Assembly (NCBI GenBank): GCA_013368315.1
Contig: JAACJM010000035.1
Coordinates: 248,001 to 312,000 of the forward strand
Reading direction: 5' to 3'
Source: Tetrapyrgos nigripes
Lineage: Eukaryota > Basidiomycota > Agaricomycetes > Agaricales > Campanellaceae
Length of the DNA: 64,000 nt
How positions within the stretch are numbered: position 1 is the stretch's first letter; each line of letters starts with the position of its first letter. The position numbers were made by a program, and so were the translations under genes. Under the pieces are notes generated by a model, which made no database searches, was not told where the DNA came from, and was given only the letters and a program-made list of their open reading frames with translations. Below are positions 46,320 through 57,621 of this stretch, piece by piece.

Positions 46320-47487
46320 TGTTAAGTCCGGGCAGATCCTAGGAACGGACCCGGGCAGAAGTCTTAAGTATGGAAGAAGGGTGTAGGTTTCCAGATGGAA
46401 CCGGAATGAATGAAAGAGAGTTAGGATAGGAATGAAGTCGGAGGACTTAAGTTGAATGGCACTATGAGTACCACCTCACTAGTTGTCTTAAGTCAGAATG
46501 ATAGGAATGATTGGGAGACCAGCTAAATTGATTTTAGGCTTAAGCTATCTACTACAAAGTTGCTAGCTTAAGTACTAATCCGGAAAGGAACGGAACCTGA
46601 TAGGACCGGATTAGAAATGAAAGGTAATGTAACTAATAAAGGAAGCGAATAGAGAAACGCTCAATTTGCTATCATCACAAGAAAACCCTATGTTGAAAAG
46701 GAAAGGGGAGCATATGGTTCTCATGGATATTAAGAGGAGCGAGTGGAGAGAAGTGGAAACTGTGGAGAGAAAGCATAAGGACAATCCAGTTAGCATCTGA
46801 GATAAATCATAGCCTTCCAGATAGGATCCGAGGTGCAGATTAAATGTGGAGTTCGGATATGAATCGGAAATGAAATGATAGGAAAGAGTATTGGAACAAG
46901 TGGGATGTGTTAAGTCCGGGCGGATCCTAGCGTTAGGAAACACATCAGACCCGAGCAAGAGGTCTTATTGGGGTTTTTTGAAAAGGATAAAGACGAATCT
47001 GGGTGGAACCGGTAGTCTCTGAGATCGAAGTGTAAGGAAGATACGGAATGGAATCCGTTAAGACAGTACTATGTTGTCTGAAGTCGGATGAAGTTAGGAG
47101 ACCAGCTAATTCGATTTTAGACTTAAGCTATCTACTACAAAGTTGCTAGCTTAAGTACTACTTCGGAAACTATCAGAATGAAGAGGAGTAAGATAGGGAT
47201 GGTTCAGAAATAAAGGAAAAGCACATGGTGCTATTGGAGATGGATGGAGTACTGCAGAACAAAGTGGAAACAAAGTGGAAACCAAGTGGAACAGATTGGA
47301 GATGAAGTGGAGTAAGTTTGGAGATTAGATACAAGCTGTCCGGTAGTTATCCGAAATGAATCACAGGCTCCCAGATGGGATCCGTTGTGGAGATTAATAG
47401 TGGAGCTTGGATATGAAATTGGAAATGAATGATTGGAAAGTGTTCGGGATGGAAGGGAATAAAGTTTGAAATAAAAGAAAGAGAAGT

Positions 47488-47965
47488 TATGAGGCCTTTA
47501 GGCTGAGTTAATTTATGTCGTAGCGACCTCCCAGATCTTTTCCATGGGGTCAAATTCCCACCCCTGTTTGTTGGCGCTCGTCAAGCGCTCATCTGGAATC
47601 GTCAAGACCCATGACATCATTCATGGCATCCTCAGAGTAACACGAGGCCCTTAGGGCCGGTCTCTATCCTTCCTGACAACCGAAATGTCTAGACTCGGTC
47701 TGGACTGGGTCCAAAGACCGTTTGACATCGATACATCATCACTGCGTCAAGTACCTCTCTCGGTCTGCAACCGTCGCATCCATTTCTCAGACTCCTCCTG
47801 ACTTATCATCAGTGCCCAGTAGAAGAGCTGACGTACAGGTTTACTCAATACTATGCGTTTTCTCTTACCTAGGCTCTACATGGAAGATATAACGTATTAT
47901 ATGAAAGTGATTCTTGCTGCTGGGGCCTCGTAACTTGCCATGCGAAGCAGTGGCCCCTTACCCCA
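47488..47965. repeat. Dispersed repeat, copy 2 (SINE candidate)
   Basis: TATGAGGCCTTTAGG to TTACCCCA. A-box-like GGCTGAGTTAA (47501-47511) and B-box-like GGGTCAAATTCC (47547-47558) are present; the B box is closer to consensus than in copy 1. A partial internal repeat of the start (CACGAGGCCCTTAGGGCC) lies near 47640. Confidence 0.4.
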
Positions 47966-48716
47966 GTTCGGAAAAGAATCGGATGCGATCGGAAAGATGT
48001 ACAGGCATCTTGGAGTCCATGATACACATGGAGTTGTTGATACATTTGACTTTATTTCAATAAATATTTTTGTTTCTCATATCTCAAAGTATCTCATATC
48101 GTACACTACCATTGGACTTGTCTTGTTTTGAGAATTGAGAGGAAACTACCATGAGCCGAAAAAGTTAGGTGTGAATTACTACTAAAAAGACGCGTTTTGG
48201 TGACGCGGAAACATTATAAATGTCCGAAACTACCAGTTTTGAGCCTAATCTCGTACTAATTTGGAGTATACTTTAGAGATTTAGGTCATATGTAAAGCCT
48301 GGACCACTTTTTGGTACAATAGAACTGCAGCGCAAGCATTGCGACATTAACACAAATCGCGTGTCAGAGCGTGACATGCGTCTTCCAGAGTTTCTTCTCA
48401 GCATCACCTCGTTTTCTATTGCGCTTCTTTCCATTCAAACTTTCCCATTATGGTTGGGTGACCGAAATCGCAAAACCAACGAGACCAAGAAGCCAGCACA
48501 GCCAAGCTTGAGAAGATGACCAAAGCAGTAGCTGACTGGAAGGAGGAGCAGAAAAAAGAGAAGTCAAGGAGCCTCTGAGCTTTTGCTTGAGATTATGATG
48601 TCGATCCAATGACTCTCAAATGACAATCTGAAGGAGGAAGGTCTATTCACGAGTTTAATGCTACAAAACAAAAGCTGACACCAGCAGAAGAGAAGACCAT
48701 AGCTGACTACATTGTA

Positions 48717-50343
48717 CAGTGGGTCAAAAAATTGTCCACATGTTTCGCATTTTTGGAAAGATTGCCAATTTAAGCAATACTGAGTAGAGATATTGAAATG
48801 TGGTCAGTGATGGGCAGAACGCCCTTGATAAGAGCTACAATAATCTGTTTTATTTGTCCTATTTGGCTCAAAACTCATGGAGATATGATTGATTTAAAAT
48901 GGTATGTCATTTGGACAATTTTTTGAGTTGCCACTTCAAAATCAGTATTGTAACTATGTGATGTCTCATAGATGACATCATAAGTGAAGTTGTACAATGA
49001 TGCAATGGCTACATCATAATGATATCATAGCTGCCAGCTGGACCATATATAAGGGCATCCAGTTGTTCTATAGCCCTCATCAAATCATGAGACCCATCAC
49101 ATCCACCCAGAAAGACAATATCCTCTCTCTCCTCCAAACTTCTGCTTCATCCAGGGAAATCTCTGCTAAAACTGGGGTATCCAAGTCAAAGATTGCTTCT
49201 CTGGCCAAAGAGATGTATCCTGACAAGGAGAACCATCAAGCAGGGCGTCCTAGAAAGCTGTCTACCACTGATGAACGTGCTGCTATCCAACAAATCAACA
49301 CTGGCAAAGCTGAAAATGCTACAGAAGTGGCCAGAAACATCAATCCCCTCCTTGACCAACCTGTCTCCACCCAAACCATTCGAAATTCCCTTCTCAGGCA
49401 TGATGTGGACACATCTAAAACGAAGAAGAAGCCCAAACTCACTGCAGCTCACAGGAAGGCTCGTTTAAACTTTGCACAGAAGTACAGAAACTGGACTGTG
49501 GATGACTGGAAAAGGGTTATTTGGTCAGATGAGACTAAAATCAATCGATATGGGTCAGATGGACAGCAGTATGTGTGGGGGAGGAAGGGTGAATCCTTGG
49601 GAGAGAGAAATGTGGTGGAAACAGTCAAATTTAGAGGAGGAAATATCATGGTGTGGGGATGTATGGGGTGGGAAGGAGTTGGAAACATGGCAGAGGTGGA
49701 GGGCAGGATGAATGCAGAGCAGTATGTGGACATTTTGGAGAACAACCTTCTGGAGAGCATGGATATTTTGGGTGTTGATCCAGAGGTGGCCATTTTTCAG
49801 CAAGACAATGATCCTAAACACAAGTCAAAACTGGCCACCAAGTGGTTTGAAGACAACAACATCCATTGCATGAGCTGGCCTGCTCAATCTCCTGACCTGA
49901 ACCCCATTGAACACCTCTGGACAACCCTCAAACACAAGCTCAATGGATATGACACAGCACCCTCTGGAGTTCGGGAAATATGGGACAGAGCAGCTGAAAA
50001 GTGGGATGAAATCACAGAAGAAGATTGTCAGAAATTGATCAGGAGCATGCCTAGAAGGATTGAGGCTGTGTTGAAGGCCAAAGGAGGGCATACCAAGTAC
50101 TGAGCTAGCACTTTCTGTATTTTCACTTGCATGTCAAAAAATTGTCCAAATGACATACCATTTTAAATCAGTCATATCTCCATGAGTTTTAAGCCAAATA
50201 AGACAAAACAGACAGAATATTGTAGCGTTTATCAAGGGCTTTCTGCCCATCACTGACCACATTTTAATATCTCTACTCAGTATTGCTTAAATTGGCAATC
50301 TTTCCAAAAATGCGAAACATGTGGACAATTTTTTGACCCACTG
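48717..50343 (+). mobile_element. Tc1 element, 1627 bp, apparently intact
   Basis: CAGTGGGTCAAAAAATTGTCC at the left end is matched by the complement at the right end, and the inverted repeats extend about 210 bp. TA duplication at 48715-48716 and 50344-50345. It interrupts the pogo-like transposase exactly, with the frame continuing on both sides. Confidence 0.95.
49087..50103 (+). CDS. Tc1-family transposase, 338 residues
   Basis: The Met at 49087 (MRPITSTQKDN) gives a length typical of Tc1 enzymes; the frame is open further upstream to 48997. An N-terminal paired helix-turn-helix region (residues 5-110, including REISAKTGVSKSKIASLAKE and GRPRK) binds the inverted repeats. The catalytic core has WSDETK, FQQDNDPKH and NPIEHLW; there are 34 residues between the second Asp and the Glu (DD34E). 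No stop, frameshift or lost catalytic residue is seen. Product: cut-and-paste transposase acting in the nucleus. Confidence 0.95.
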   Translation: MRPITSTQKDNILSLLQTSASSREISAKTGVSKSKIASLAKEMYPDKENHQAGRPRKLSTTDERAAIQQINTGKAENATEVARNINPLLDQPVSTQTIRNSLLRHDVDTSKTKKKPKLTAAHRKARLNFAQKYRNWTVDDWKRVIWSDETKINRYGSDGQQYVWGRKGESLGERNVVETVKFRGGNIMVWGCMGWEGVGNMAEVEGRMNAEQYVDILENNLLESMDILGVDPEVAIFQQDNDPKHKSKLATKWFEDNNIHCMSWPAQSPDLNPIEHLWTTLKHKLNGYDTAPSGVREIWDRAAEKWDEITEEDCQKLIRSMPRRIEAVLKAKGGHTKY

Positions 50344-53017
50344 TACATAAATGCGAACAGGCCCTACCACCCAGTCCCTCCCAGATACGCTCCTATGCTG
50401 AATGGATCCAGAAGACGAACCATCCTGACAAGCCTCCAATTGGTGAAACATGGGTTAATGAGTTCTTCAAACGTCATCCAGAAGTGTCGACTGGCTGGAG
50501 CAATGCCCTTGATACCCAGCATGCACAGGCACTAAACCCAACAGTAGTCAAGAAATGGTTTGATCTGCTGGAGCAAGAGGTGGAGGCAAAGGGAATTAGT
50601 GCATGTTGCAAATGGGGGATGGATGAGACAAACCTACAGCGAGGAAACCTGGCCACTCAATGTGTTGCTAAGGTGTGAGGCAAAAAGATTGCGCATAAGC
50701 AGGGTGGGGCAAATAGGGAGACAACAACAGCCATTGTGACAATTTGTGCAGACAGCGAGACTCTACCCCCACATCTGATCTATAAGGGAGAGCGGCTGTA
50801 TCAAAAATGGATAGAAGACAATCCGGCGAGAGCAACGTACGTTATATTTCTCTTCCACAGACTCAGCTGACTTGCCAATAGATGCTCCATGTCCGAGAAT
50901 GGCTGGACAGACCAGGAACTCTGCAAAGAATGGATTGAAAAGATTTTTGAGCCAGCAACACAAGAGAAGGCTAACAGAGAGGCTCATACACTTTTTATGG
51001 ATGGACACTCTTCACATTTCACTCCAGATATTATCGAGTTTGCAATGAGGTGGAACATCTCTATCATTAGGTACCCACCTCACTGCACACATGCCCTTCA
51101 AGGGCTTGATGTTGTCTGCTTTGCAAAGATGAAGCATGAGCTCAAGTTAGAGATCAACACATTCGAAGAAACTTACAAGCGTCCAGTGGGCAAGGCAGAG
51201 ATTATGGGAGTTTTCGGTAGAGCCTTCATACAAGCATTCACCCTGGAGACGGCCAAGGCAGCATTCCGAGTGACCGGTATACATCCATTTGACAGAACAG
51301 TCATCACACCAGAGCAAATGAAACCTGCAGAGGCAACATCAATAAGAAGCTCATTTGCGATGACACAGACAAGCCCTGTCAAAGCAATCATGGAAAGCTT
51401 CCATACATACCGTCCTACAACCTTCGATCTCTCCCCTTCCCATGCCCGAGTCCCTGTTGCATCATCCTCAAGGGTTACACCAGCCAACTCTCCAGCCCCA
51501 TCACCATTGTCCTCTCCATCACACCGCTGCATCAATCTCAACATGACCCCTCAAACTGAACCTACCACACCAATGAGAATCACACGACCTCGAGAGGCTG
51601 ATATCGACCCTGTGCTCCAAGATACCCCGTCAAAACGGATGCGCATAATGATGTCTAACCTCTCGTCAACATCATCTGGTTCCTTCTTGGTATCCAAAAC
51701 ACCCTACACCTCTGACACACCCTTTCCCCGTGCTCTATCGCGTATAAATGTGGATATTCCAGCCCCAGACTGGAGTTTAATGCATGTATCTGCCAACCCA
51801 ACAGATTATCTCAACAAGGAGGCGAACTCACTGAAGTGTTGTCTCATGCACATGGACAGATAAAACTCATGCGGGAAAACCAAGAGACTATGGCAGTGCA
51901 AATGGTTCTTGCAGACATGACACTCGAAAAAATGAATGAATCTGTCAAGGCGAAAGAGGAGGAGAGGTCGAAGAGGAAGGATAACAATTTTGTTTTGCCA
52001 AATCCAGGGGAAGGGCAGATTTGGACGATGCAGGAAGTGTTGGATGCTTTGAGGAACAAGAAGGAAGAGGCTGCAAGAAAAGCAGCAGAGAAGGAGGAGA
52101 GCACTAGGAGGAAAGAGGAGATTGCTCAGAAAAAGGCAGCTGTTGAAGAGGAGTGGAAAGCTCACCAGGTTAGCCATAGGGAAGCAGTGAAACAGTGGGA
52201 GGAGAGCGTTAAAAGGGCCAAAGCTGTGAGTTTGAAAGGCCTGGAGTTGCCAACAAAGCCTGCCCGAGTCCTCAAGAAGGATTTTGTAGCTGCAAGAATG
52301 GGTCCTACAGTGGAAGACACGGGAGAAATGGTGCAAACAGAGAGGGTTTCGAGGATGACATGTGAAGCAGGGAAGTTGTTTGACGTGTGTGACCGAGGTT
52401 TGTCACAGTGTATCAAGCAATACAATTTCACAAAATCTGACCTTTCCTCGAAACTCTTCGAGATTGTGCACTTAATCATGTCAATTAATCCATTAAAGTA
52501 CCTAGAACTACTAAAAAGATGTCTACCTAGATGCCTAGCTACTTGATTTGTGCCAATCTGAGTGTGGGATGAAACAAATGATCAAATACAATACACTGTA
52601 TCAACGACTCCAAGATGCCTGTACAGAAGCATAGATATTACAGGATGAAACTTTGGAAGAGAGAAAAGAACTATAAGATGAAAGATCGGAAAAGGTCTGG
52701 ATCAACTGGAATGCGGCATGGAAGCATAGGTATTACAGTATCCCCCTCTTAGGTCTCGAGCCCTTGAGAGGCATGGGAAGGCATAGGATCTGGAAGGAGA
52801 CTGAGTTTGAAAAAATTGTGGCTAAAAATAGAAAAAGGGTGGACCCTAGATCGAACAATAGAATAGAAAGAGGACCAGATGGGATGGGTGCAGTTGAATG
52901 TTGCCTAATAAGGTAAGATGAAAATAAAATTTAGATGGTCCGTGCACGATTTTGGAACTATAAATTGCGCAAGCCTTCGGAGCGCCCTGAAAACAACTTC
53001 GACAAAATTTCCTCATG

Positions 53018-54085
53018 TCTGCCTTTACTTCCAGTACCTCTGCCACCACCCCTTACATCCCTCTCGACATCGCCAGCAAGGTCACCAAAGCCCTGGACGA
53101 ATGGGAAAAGACCAACGCTGCCCCCAAACATCTCGAAACTCCCCCCCACATATGAAGAGCAAGTAGTCGAAGGAGGGTGGAGCAAGCGGAGAAGGATCGG
53201 ATCCATGGAGAAAACGATGCGGCGCGGAAGCTGAAGGATGCATATGACGATGCAAGGGATGCTTGGGACACCTGGAAGGAGAGCAGGGATAATATTGAGA
53301 AGGTGGCAAAGGAGAAGTGGGAAGCGAGGGAAAAGAAGTGGTTGGAAAAATGGACAAAGGAAAAAGAAGCGAAGGAAAAAGAGGAGAAGGAGAAAGAGAA
53401 AGGAAGTCAGCTGGCAAAGCCGGAGAAGAAAAAGAAGGTGAAGAATGTTCCAGAGGTCGTGGTACCTGAGGCGGGTCCAAGTAAGAAGGCGCAAGGAAAG
53501 AGGAAAGCCGGTGATGAGGTGGAGAGTCCCCAGGCGAAGTGGAAGCGTCGGGATGAGGACTGGGAGAGTGATGAAAAGTCTGAGCCAGGCTTTGACATTA
53601 CAACGATGGAGGAAGATGCCCTGGTCCTGGGGGTGAGTTGTTTCTGTCTTTCCCTGTTCTTATGCTGACCAGATTTTTGATAGCCGTGTTCCTGGTGTAT
53701 CAACAATGGCAAAACCTGCAAGGCCCAAGGCAAGGGTAGGGCTGCGTGTACTGAGTGCGTGATGCTGAAGTCTGCCTGCAACCTGACCGGTTGGAAACAC
53801 GCCATTCCCGACATCTCCCTCCTCTGCCAAATCCAAATGGCCCAACTTTGTCATCTCATCCACATCAGGGAGGTGTTGGATTCTGCCTGTACGCAGTTGC
53901 AGTTGACGGTCCCATCTGTGGAAGAAGAGGAATGGTCTGGGATGGAGGAACGGCTCCTTCAGTTGCCGGATTTTATCAGTGGAGGGTTGAAGAAGTTGAA
54001 GAAGAAACTGAAGTCAGCAGCAACAGTGGGTCAGGATTACGGAGCGAGTCAGACACGTCGGAAAAGGACTATGCATGGACTTTGA
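53018..54085 (+). pseudogene. Gene antisense to the chromovirus, Zn2Cys6-like cysteine cluster
   Basis: Start ATG 53018, 58 bp after CTATAAATT. The first part (DIASKVTKALDEWEKTNAAP) changes frame at a C7 run near 53145-53151, then a long Lys/Glu-rich coiled coil follows (53177-53632). An intron at 53633-53683 (GTGAGT, CTGAC, TAG) leads to PCSWCINNGKTCK and ACTECVMLKSACN. Cysteine spacing C-X2-C-X6-C-X9-C-X2-C-X6-C equals that of the fungal Zn2Cys6 DNA-binding cluster, though here near the C-terminus. It ends at 54085. It lies between the integrase stop and the 3' LTR, on the opposite strand: either a captured host gene, an accessory gene, or a separate insertion. The family is common-looking in basidiomycetes but I cannot name it. 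Confidence 0.5.
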
Positions 54086-54662
54086 TTATGAGGCCGAAGA
54101 ATGAGGCTGAGTTCTTTACACTCGGTTTCTGCTTGTGGCTATGTCTAATTGGTGCCCCGGTTATTCCCAGTGTATTCCTTCCGATTTTACCCATTTCTGA
54201 ACCCCTAGCCCCTGAGTGTAATTTTGTCCGTCGGTTTTTTGCGCCTAATTGTATCATTCTGTCCTTGGCAGCATCAAAATAAAATGATGTGTGCTTCACC
54301 AGGCCTCGTACTCGCCATGCCTCGGCGCTGGCCCACACCCTCTTCATTGAACACAGACTTTATGTAGCATGTAGATACTCGACCGGACCTGGATGGGCAT
54401 TTTGTATTTTGTTACTCAACCGGACCTGGATGGGCAAAACTTTCTTGGAGAAAATTGTGTGATGTGAGTTGAACCCAGAACGGAACGAAAGGAATGAAAT
54501 AAGTAATGAAATATGATGTGCGAAGAAAGCCAAAAGAATCAGCTTAAAGGAAAACACATAACGAAATAGATTGTGATTGTAAATGTGATGAAATTGGAGT
54601 AGCAGTCGGAAAGACTGGAATTGAAAATTCAGTTGAGGACAGCGTAGCGGAAGAAAAAAAAA
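54086..54662. other. Untranslated 3' region of the chromovirus
   Basis: It contains GGCCTCGTACTCGCCATGC (54303), resembling the end of the dispersed repeat, and a tandem duplication of ACTCGACCGGACCTGGATGG (near 54378 and 54415). No gene. Confidence 0.4.
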
Positions 54663-55900
54663 TTATAATGAAAGCAGACCGGGCTTCTTCGAATTTTTCT
54701 TGTGAAATTCTTCAATCGCCTCATCAGCTGTAAGCTCATCCGCCGGAAGCCATGAGGATTCCTCGTCTGTCCCTTCATAACCTGACCATTGTACCAAATA
54801 CAAGAGTGGACATTTCCTATGGCGCCAATCAACTTTAGAGTCGAGAATTTCAGTGATCTCGTATTCAACTGGAGCCGGCGGATCCGGAATACGATTTGGG
54901 ATAGTGTTGGGCACAGCGGGTTCGAGTTGGGAGACCTGGAAAATGGGGTGGATACCGTGGAGATAGTCAGGAAGCTTAAGCATATAGGATAAGGAGCTAG
55001 GACAGGTGATAACCTTGAATGGACCAAGAAACCTTTTGGAAAACTTCGGAGTTGGTCTTGTAGTTTTGATATGTTTAGATGATACAAAGACCTCGGAATC
55101 GATAGGGATTTCCAGTAAATCCAGACGTCGTTTGTCAGCCTGAATCTTGTAGTGTTTTTGAGCTTCCCAAATCTCTTCCCCAAGGAAACTGTGAAGTTCC
55201 TCTAGGTTGACAACAAAGTGACAGGTGCGCTCGGAAGCAAGATTGTAATCCAGATGGATTGTGAGATTAGGGTGGAAGTCCTTATTAGCGAAGAAAGGTG
55301 TGATTCCAGTGGAAGCGTTTGGAGCGTTGTTATAAGTGAACTTGGCAATGGGAAGTAATGTATCCCAGTTGTCCTGTTGATAGGAACAATAGATCTGGAT
55401 ATACTGCTCGAGTGTCTGATTAGTACACTCTGTCTGTCCATCAGCTTCCAGGTGATAACCCGAAGTGAAGTGAAGTTCCATATCCAAGGCATTTCCGAGA
55501 GATTGGAAGAAGTGGGAAACGAATTCGGAACCCCGGTTGGAAGTGACATGGCTAGGAGCACCATGCTTAGAAAAGATGTGAATAACAAATAATTCTGCTA
55601 GTTGTTCTGAGGTGATAGTGTCGTGGGTTGGAATGAAGATTCTCTGTTTCAAGGCACAGTCTACAATCACCAGAATAGCTGTAAAACCATTGGAATCTGG
55701 TAATTGCTCGATGAAGTCCATAGAGATAGAATCCCAAGGCCGGACTGGTATGGGAAGGGGTTTGAGAAGACCATAGGGTCGATGTCGTCGAGGCTTGTTA
55801 CGCCCACAGACCGTACAGGAAGCGACATAGTCCCGAAAAAATTCCCTAATCTTTGGCCATGTATAATGCCATCAGATTAAGTCTAGGGTCCAGTTTTGTC
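54663..55900 (-). pseudogene. Chromovirus integrase and chromodomain
   Basis: Minus strand: zinc-finger region (HHDHSLAGHFGQ, CTVCGRNKPRR at about 55830), integrase core from WDSISMDFIEQLPDS. Catalytic positions: ILVIVD keeps the first Asp, VTSNRGSEF has Asn where the second Asp is expected, ADGQTE keeps the Glu. The C-terminus (HPIFQVSQLEP, then EYEITEILDSKVDWR and LYLVQWSGY) is a chromodomain, the hallmark of chromoviruses that target chromatin. It is inactive because of the Asn. Confidence 0.85.
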
Positions 55901-56253
55901 CGAAATGTCCTGCAAGGGAATGATCATGGTGTTGACCTACAGATCCAGCTCCAATCATAGAAGACCAGATTCATCAAGTCTCCATTGGGGAGCGTTCGGA
56001 CCCTCAGCTAGTTTGAGGCTAGCTACTGAGGCCAGATCTGAAGTGTAAGATTCCCAGATTGTAGAATGGAGTTTTTCGATATCCATGATGACTGAAGCAC
56101 GGAGTACTGGGCCTTCCAGGAATGAGGCTCGGAGCGACTCAGAAAGTTGTTCCTGAGTGAATACTGGACAGAAATTCTGTGGATTAACCTTGGAGTAGCC
56201 ACTATCCCCCTTTTTTGGGTAGACGTCCCATCATCTAGTAAGTGAGTCTGGTT

Positions 56254-57621
56254 TCACACCGAGTTTTCCAGGTCAGAACCAGATGATAAGGTTGAATGCG
56301 GAAAGATACTCGGACCATCGGACTTGTCGTCTGGTAAGAATTTTGGTTGTTGAAAAATATTCAAGATTTTTATGGTCAGTGATGACGTCCATAGGAGATC
56401 CGGACCCTTCCAGGTAGTGTCGCCAAATATGGAATGCTTCAAAAATTGCAAGCAATTCCTTGTCGTGGACATCGTAATTGAGTTCAGCAGACTGAAGGGT
56501 GCGAGAGTGGAAAGCAATGGGATGGATTTCTCTGGAATCGTAGCAGAGTGAGAGGATTGCAGCTATTGCATAGTCGGAAGTGTCAGTTTCGACAATAATA
56601 GGAACATTAGGAACCCAGTGACCAAGGATGTGAAGGAATGTTTAAGATATTCAAAAGCTTTCTGACATGCTTGTGTCTAATTCCAATGGGAAACTTTTCA
56701 GGTGAGATGGGTTAAGGGTATGACGATATCCGAATAGTTATATATGAAATGTCTGTAAAAATTACAGAATCCAAGGAAAGATTGGATATCCTTGACTTTC
56801 CATGGAACGGGCCAGTCTAGGATTGTTCAGATTTTGGCTGTATCCATTGTAAGCCCTTCAGGGGAGAGAATGTAGCCTAGGTATTCCACTGTATCAACGG
56901 AAAAGAAGCATTTTTCGGGATTTACAAAGAGGCCATGCTGGCGGAGATGCAGGAAAACCTCTCGTACATGCTTCTGGTGATCTTTCTCGTTGTCTGAATA
57001 GATGAGGACGTTGTCGAGATAGACGATGACAGTAACGTTGAGGAGATCGGAAAGGATGTCATTGATGAACTGTTGGAATGCAGCGGGAGCGTTGCTAAGA
57101 CCGAAAGGCATTACTTTCCATTCGAAGGATCTGTAAAGGGTCTGGAAAGCAGTTTTCCATTTGTCCCCTTCAGCAATGCAGACCAAGTGGTAAGCGTGAT
57201 GGAGATCCAACTTGGTGTAAATTTTCACTCACCTAGGAGTGTCTAAAAGCTCGGAAATGAGTGGAAGCAGATACCTATCTTTTTTTGTGATAGCATTGAG
57301 GCCACGGAAATCAACGCAAAGGCGAAGTTCCCCACTTTTCTTTTGCACGAAGAGGACTGGAGCCGCAAATGGAGAGGACGAGGGTTTGATAAACCCCATA
57401 GAGAGGTGTTTGTCTACAAATTTCCGTAATTCCCCAAGTTCCCTATCAGATACCAGATAGATCTGGGCAACTAGGTGGAGGCGCACCCTCAACCAAATCG
57501 ATTTTGAGGTCGTAGGGACAGTGTGGAGCCAGTTTATCCAAGAGTCCTTTGTCAAAAACATCAGAAAAGTCAGTGAGATAGTCAAGGACTGCAGGCAGAT
57601 CCTTCGGTTCCGACTGTGCAA
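56254..57621 (-). pseudogene. Chromovirus reverse transcriptase and RNase H
   Basis: Minus strand: LRKFVDKHLSMGFIKPSSSP, LRLCVDFRGLNAITKKDRY, TGA at about 57235 between LLDTPR and VKIYTKLDLHHAY, FGLSNAPAAFQ, then VIVYLDNVLIYSDN: the YxDD active site reads YLDN. RNase H pieces (HDKELLAIFEAFHIW, VITDHKNLEYF) follow after several stops and frame changes. Inactive. Confidence 0.85.

Larger units (their letters stand above)
48480..52546 (+). pseudogene. Pogo-like transposase (DDE_1), broken
   Basis: The frame starts near 48480 (KLEKMTKAVADWKEEQKKEK), is interrupted by Tc1 between TIADYIV and HKCEQALPPS, and continues 50346-50839. An intron (GTACGT at 50840 to CCAATAG at 50880) leads to MSENGWTDQELCKEWIEK. 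A helix-turn-helix/CENP-B-like region comes first, then the catalytic set GMDETN, MDGHSSH and ALQGLDVV (DD35D spacing). The C-terminal Ser/Pro-rich region is followed by a coiled coil (51836-52546) in a different frame, so an indel lies near 51820. Five apparent CGA-to-TGA stops are seen: three near 48577-48627, one at 50676-50678 (VAKV then GKKIAHK), others less clear. It is inactive. Confidence 0.75.
48002..52621 (+). mobile_element. Pogo-like DNA transposon, about 3.0 kb plus Tc1 insert
   Basis: Ends CAGGCATCTTGGAGTC and GACTCCAAGATGCCTG are perfect 16-bp inverted repeats with TA on both sides (48000-48001, 52622-52623). CAG ends and TA duplication fit Tc1/mariner-pogo elements. It codes for a DDE_1 transposase and is split by Tc1 at 48717-50343. 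48060-48480 before the gene shows no other feature. Confidence 0.8.
46908..52642 (-). repeat. Second Gypsy LTR (related subfamily), interrupted
   Basis: TGTTAAGTCCGGGCGGATCC to CATAGATATTACA, with the 5-bp duplication GGATG. It is similar to but clearly divergent from the host LTR, so a different subfamily. No internal retroviral genes lie within, making it a solo LTR of about 630 bp, itself interrupted by the dispersed repeat (47488-47965) and the pogo-like element (48002-52621). Confidence 0.75.
46320..52737 (-). repeat. Chromovirus 3' LTR, split by a second LTR
   Basis: Left part begins TGTTAAGTCCGGGCAGATCC; right part ends CATAGGTATTACA at 52737. The insertion between them is flanked by GGATG (46903-46907, 52643-52647). 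On the minus strand AAGAGGGGGATAC precedes the LTR and fits a polypurine tract. Confidence 0.85.

Noticed and set aside
51173..52479. Long minus frames opposite the pogo transposase
   Set aside because: Shadows of the coding strand, which has recognisable DDE motifs and a coiled coil.
52958..53494. 178-codon minus frame opposite the Zn2Cys6-like gene
   Set aside because: Leucine-rich because it is antisense to a Lys/Glu-rich coiled coil.
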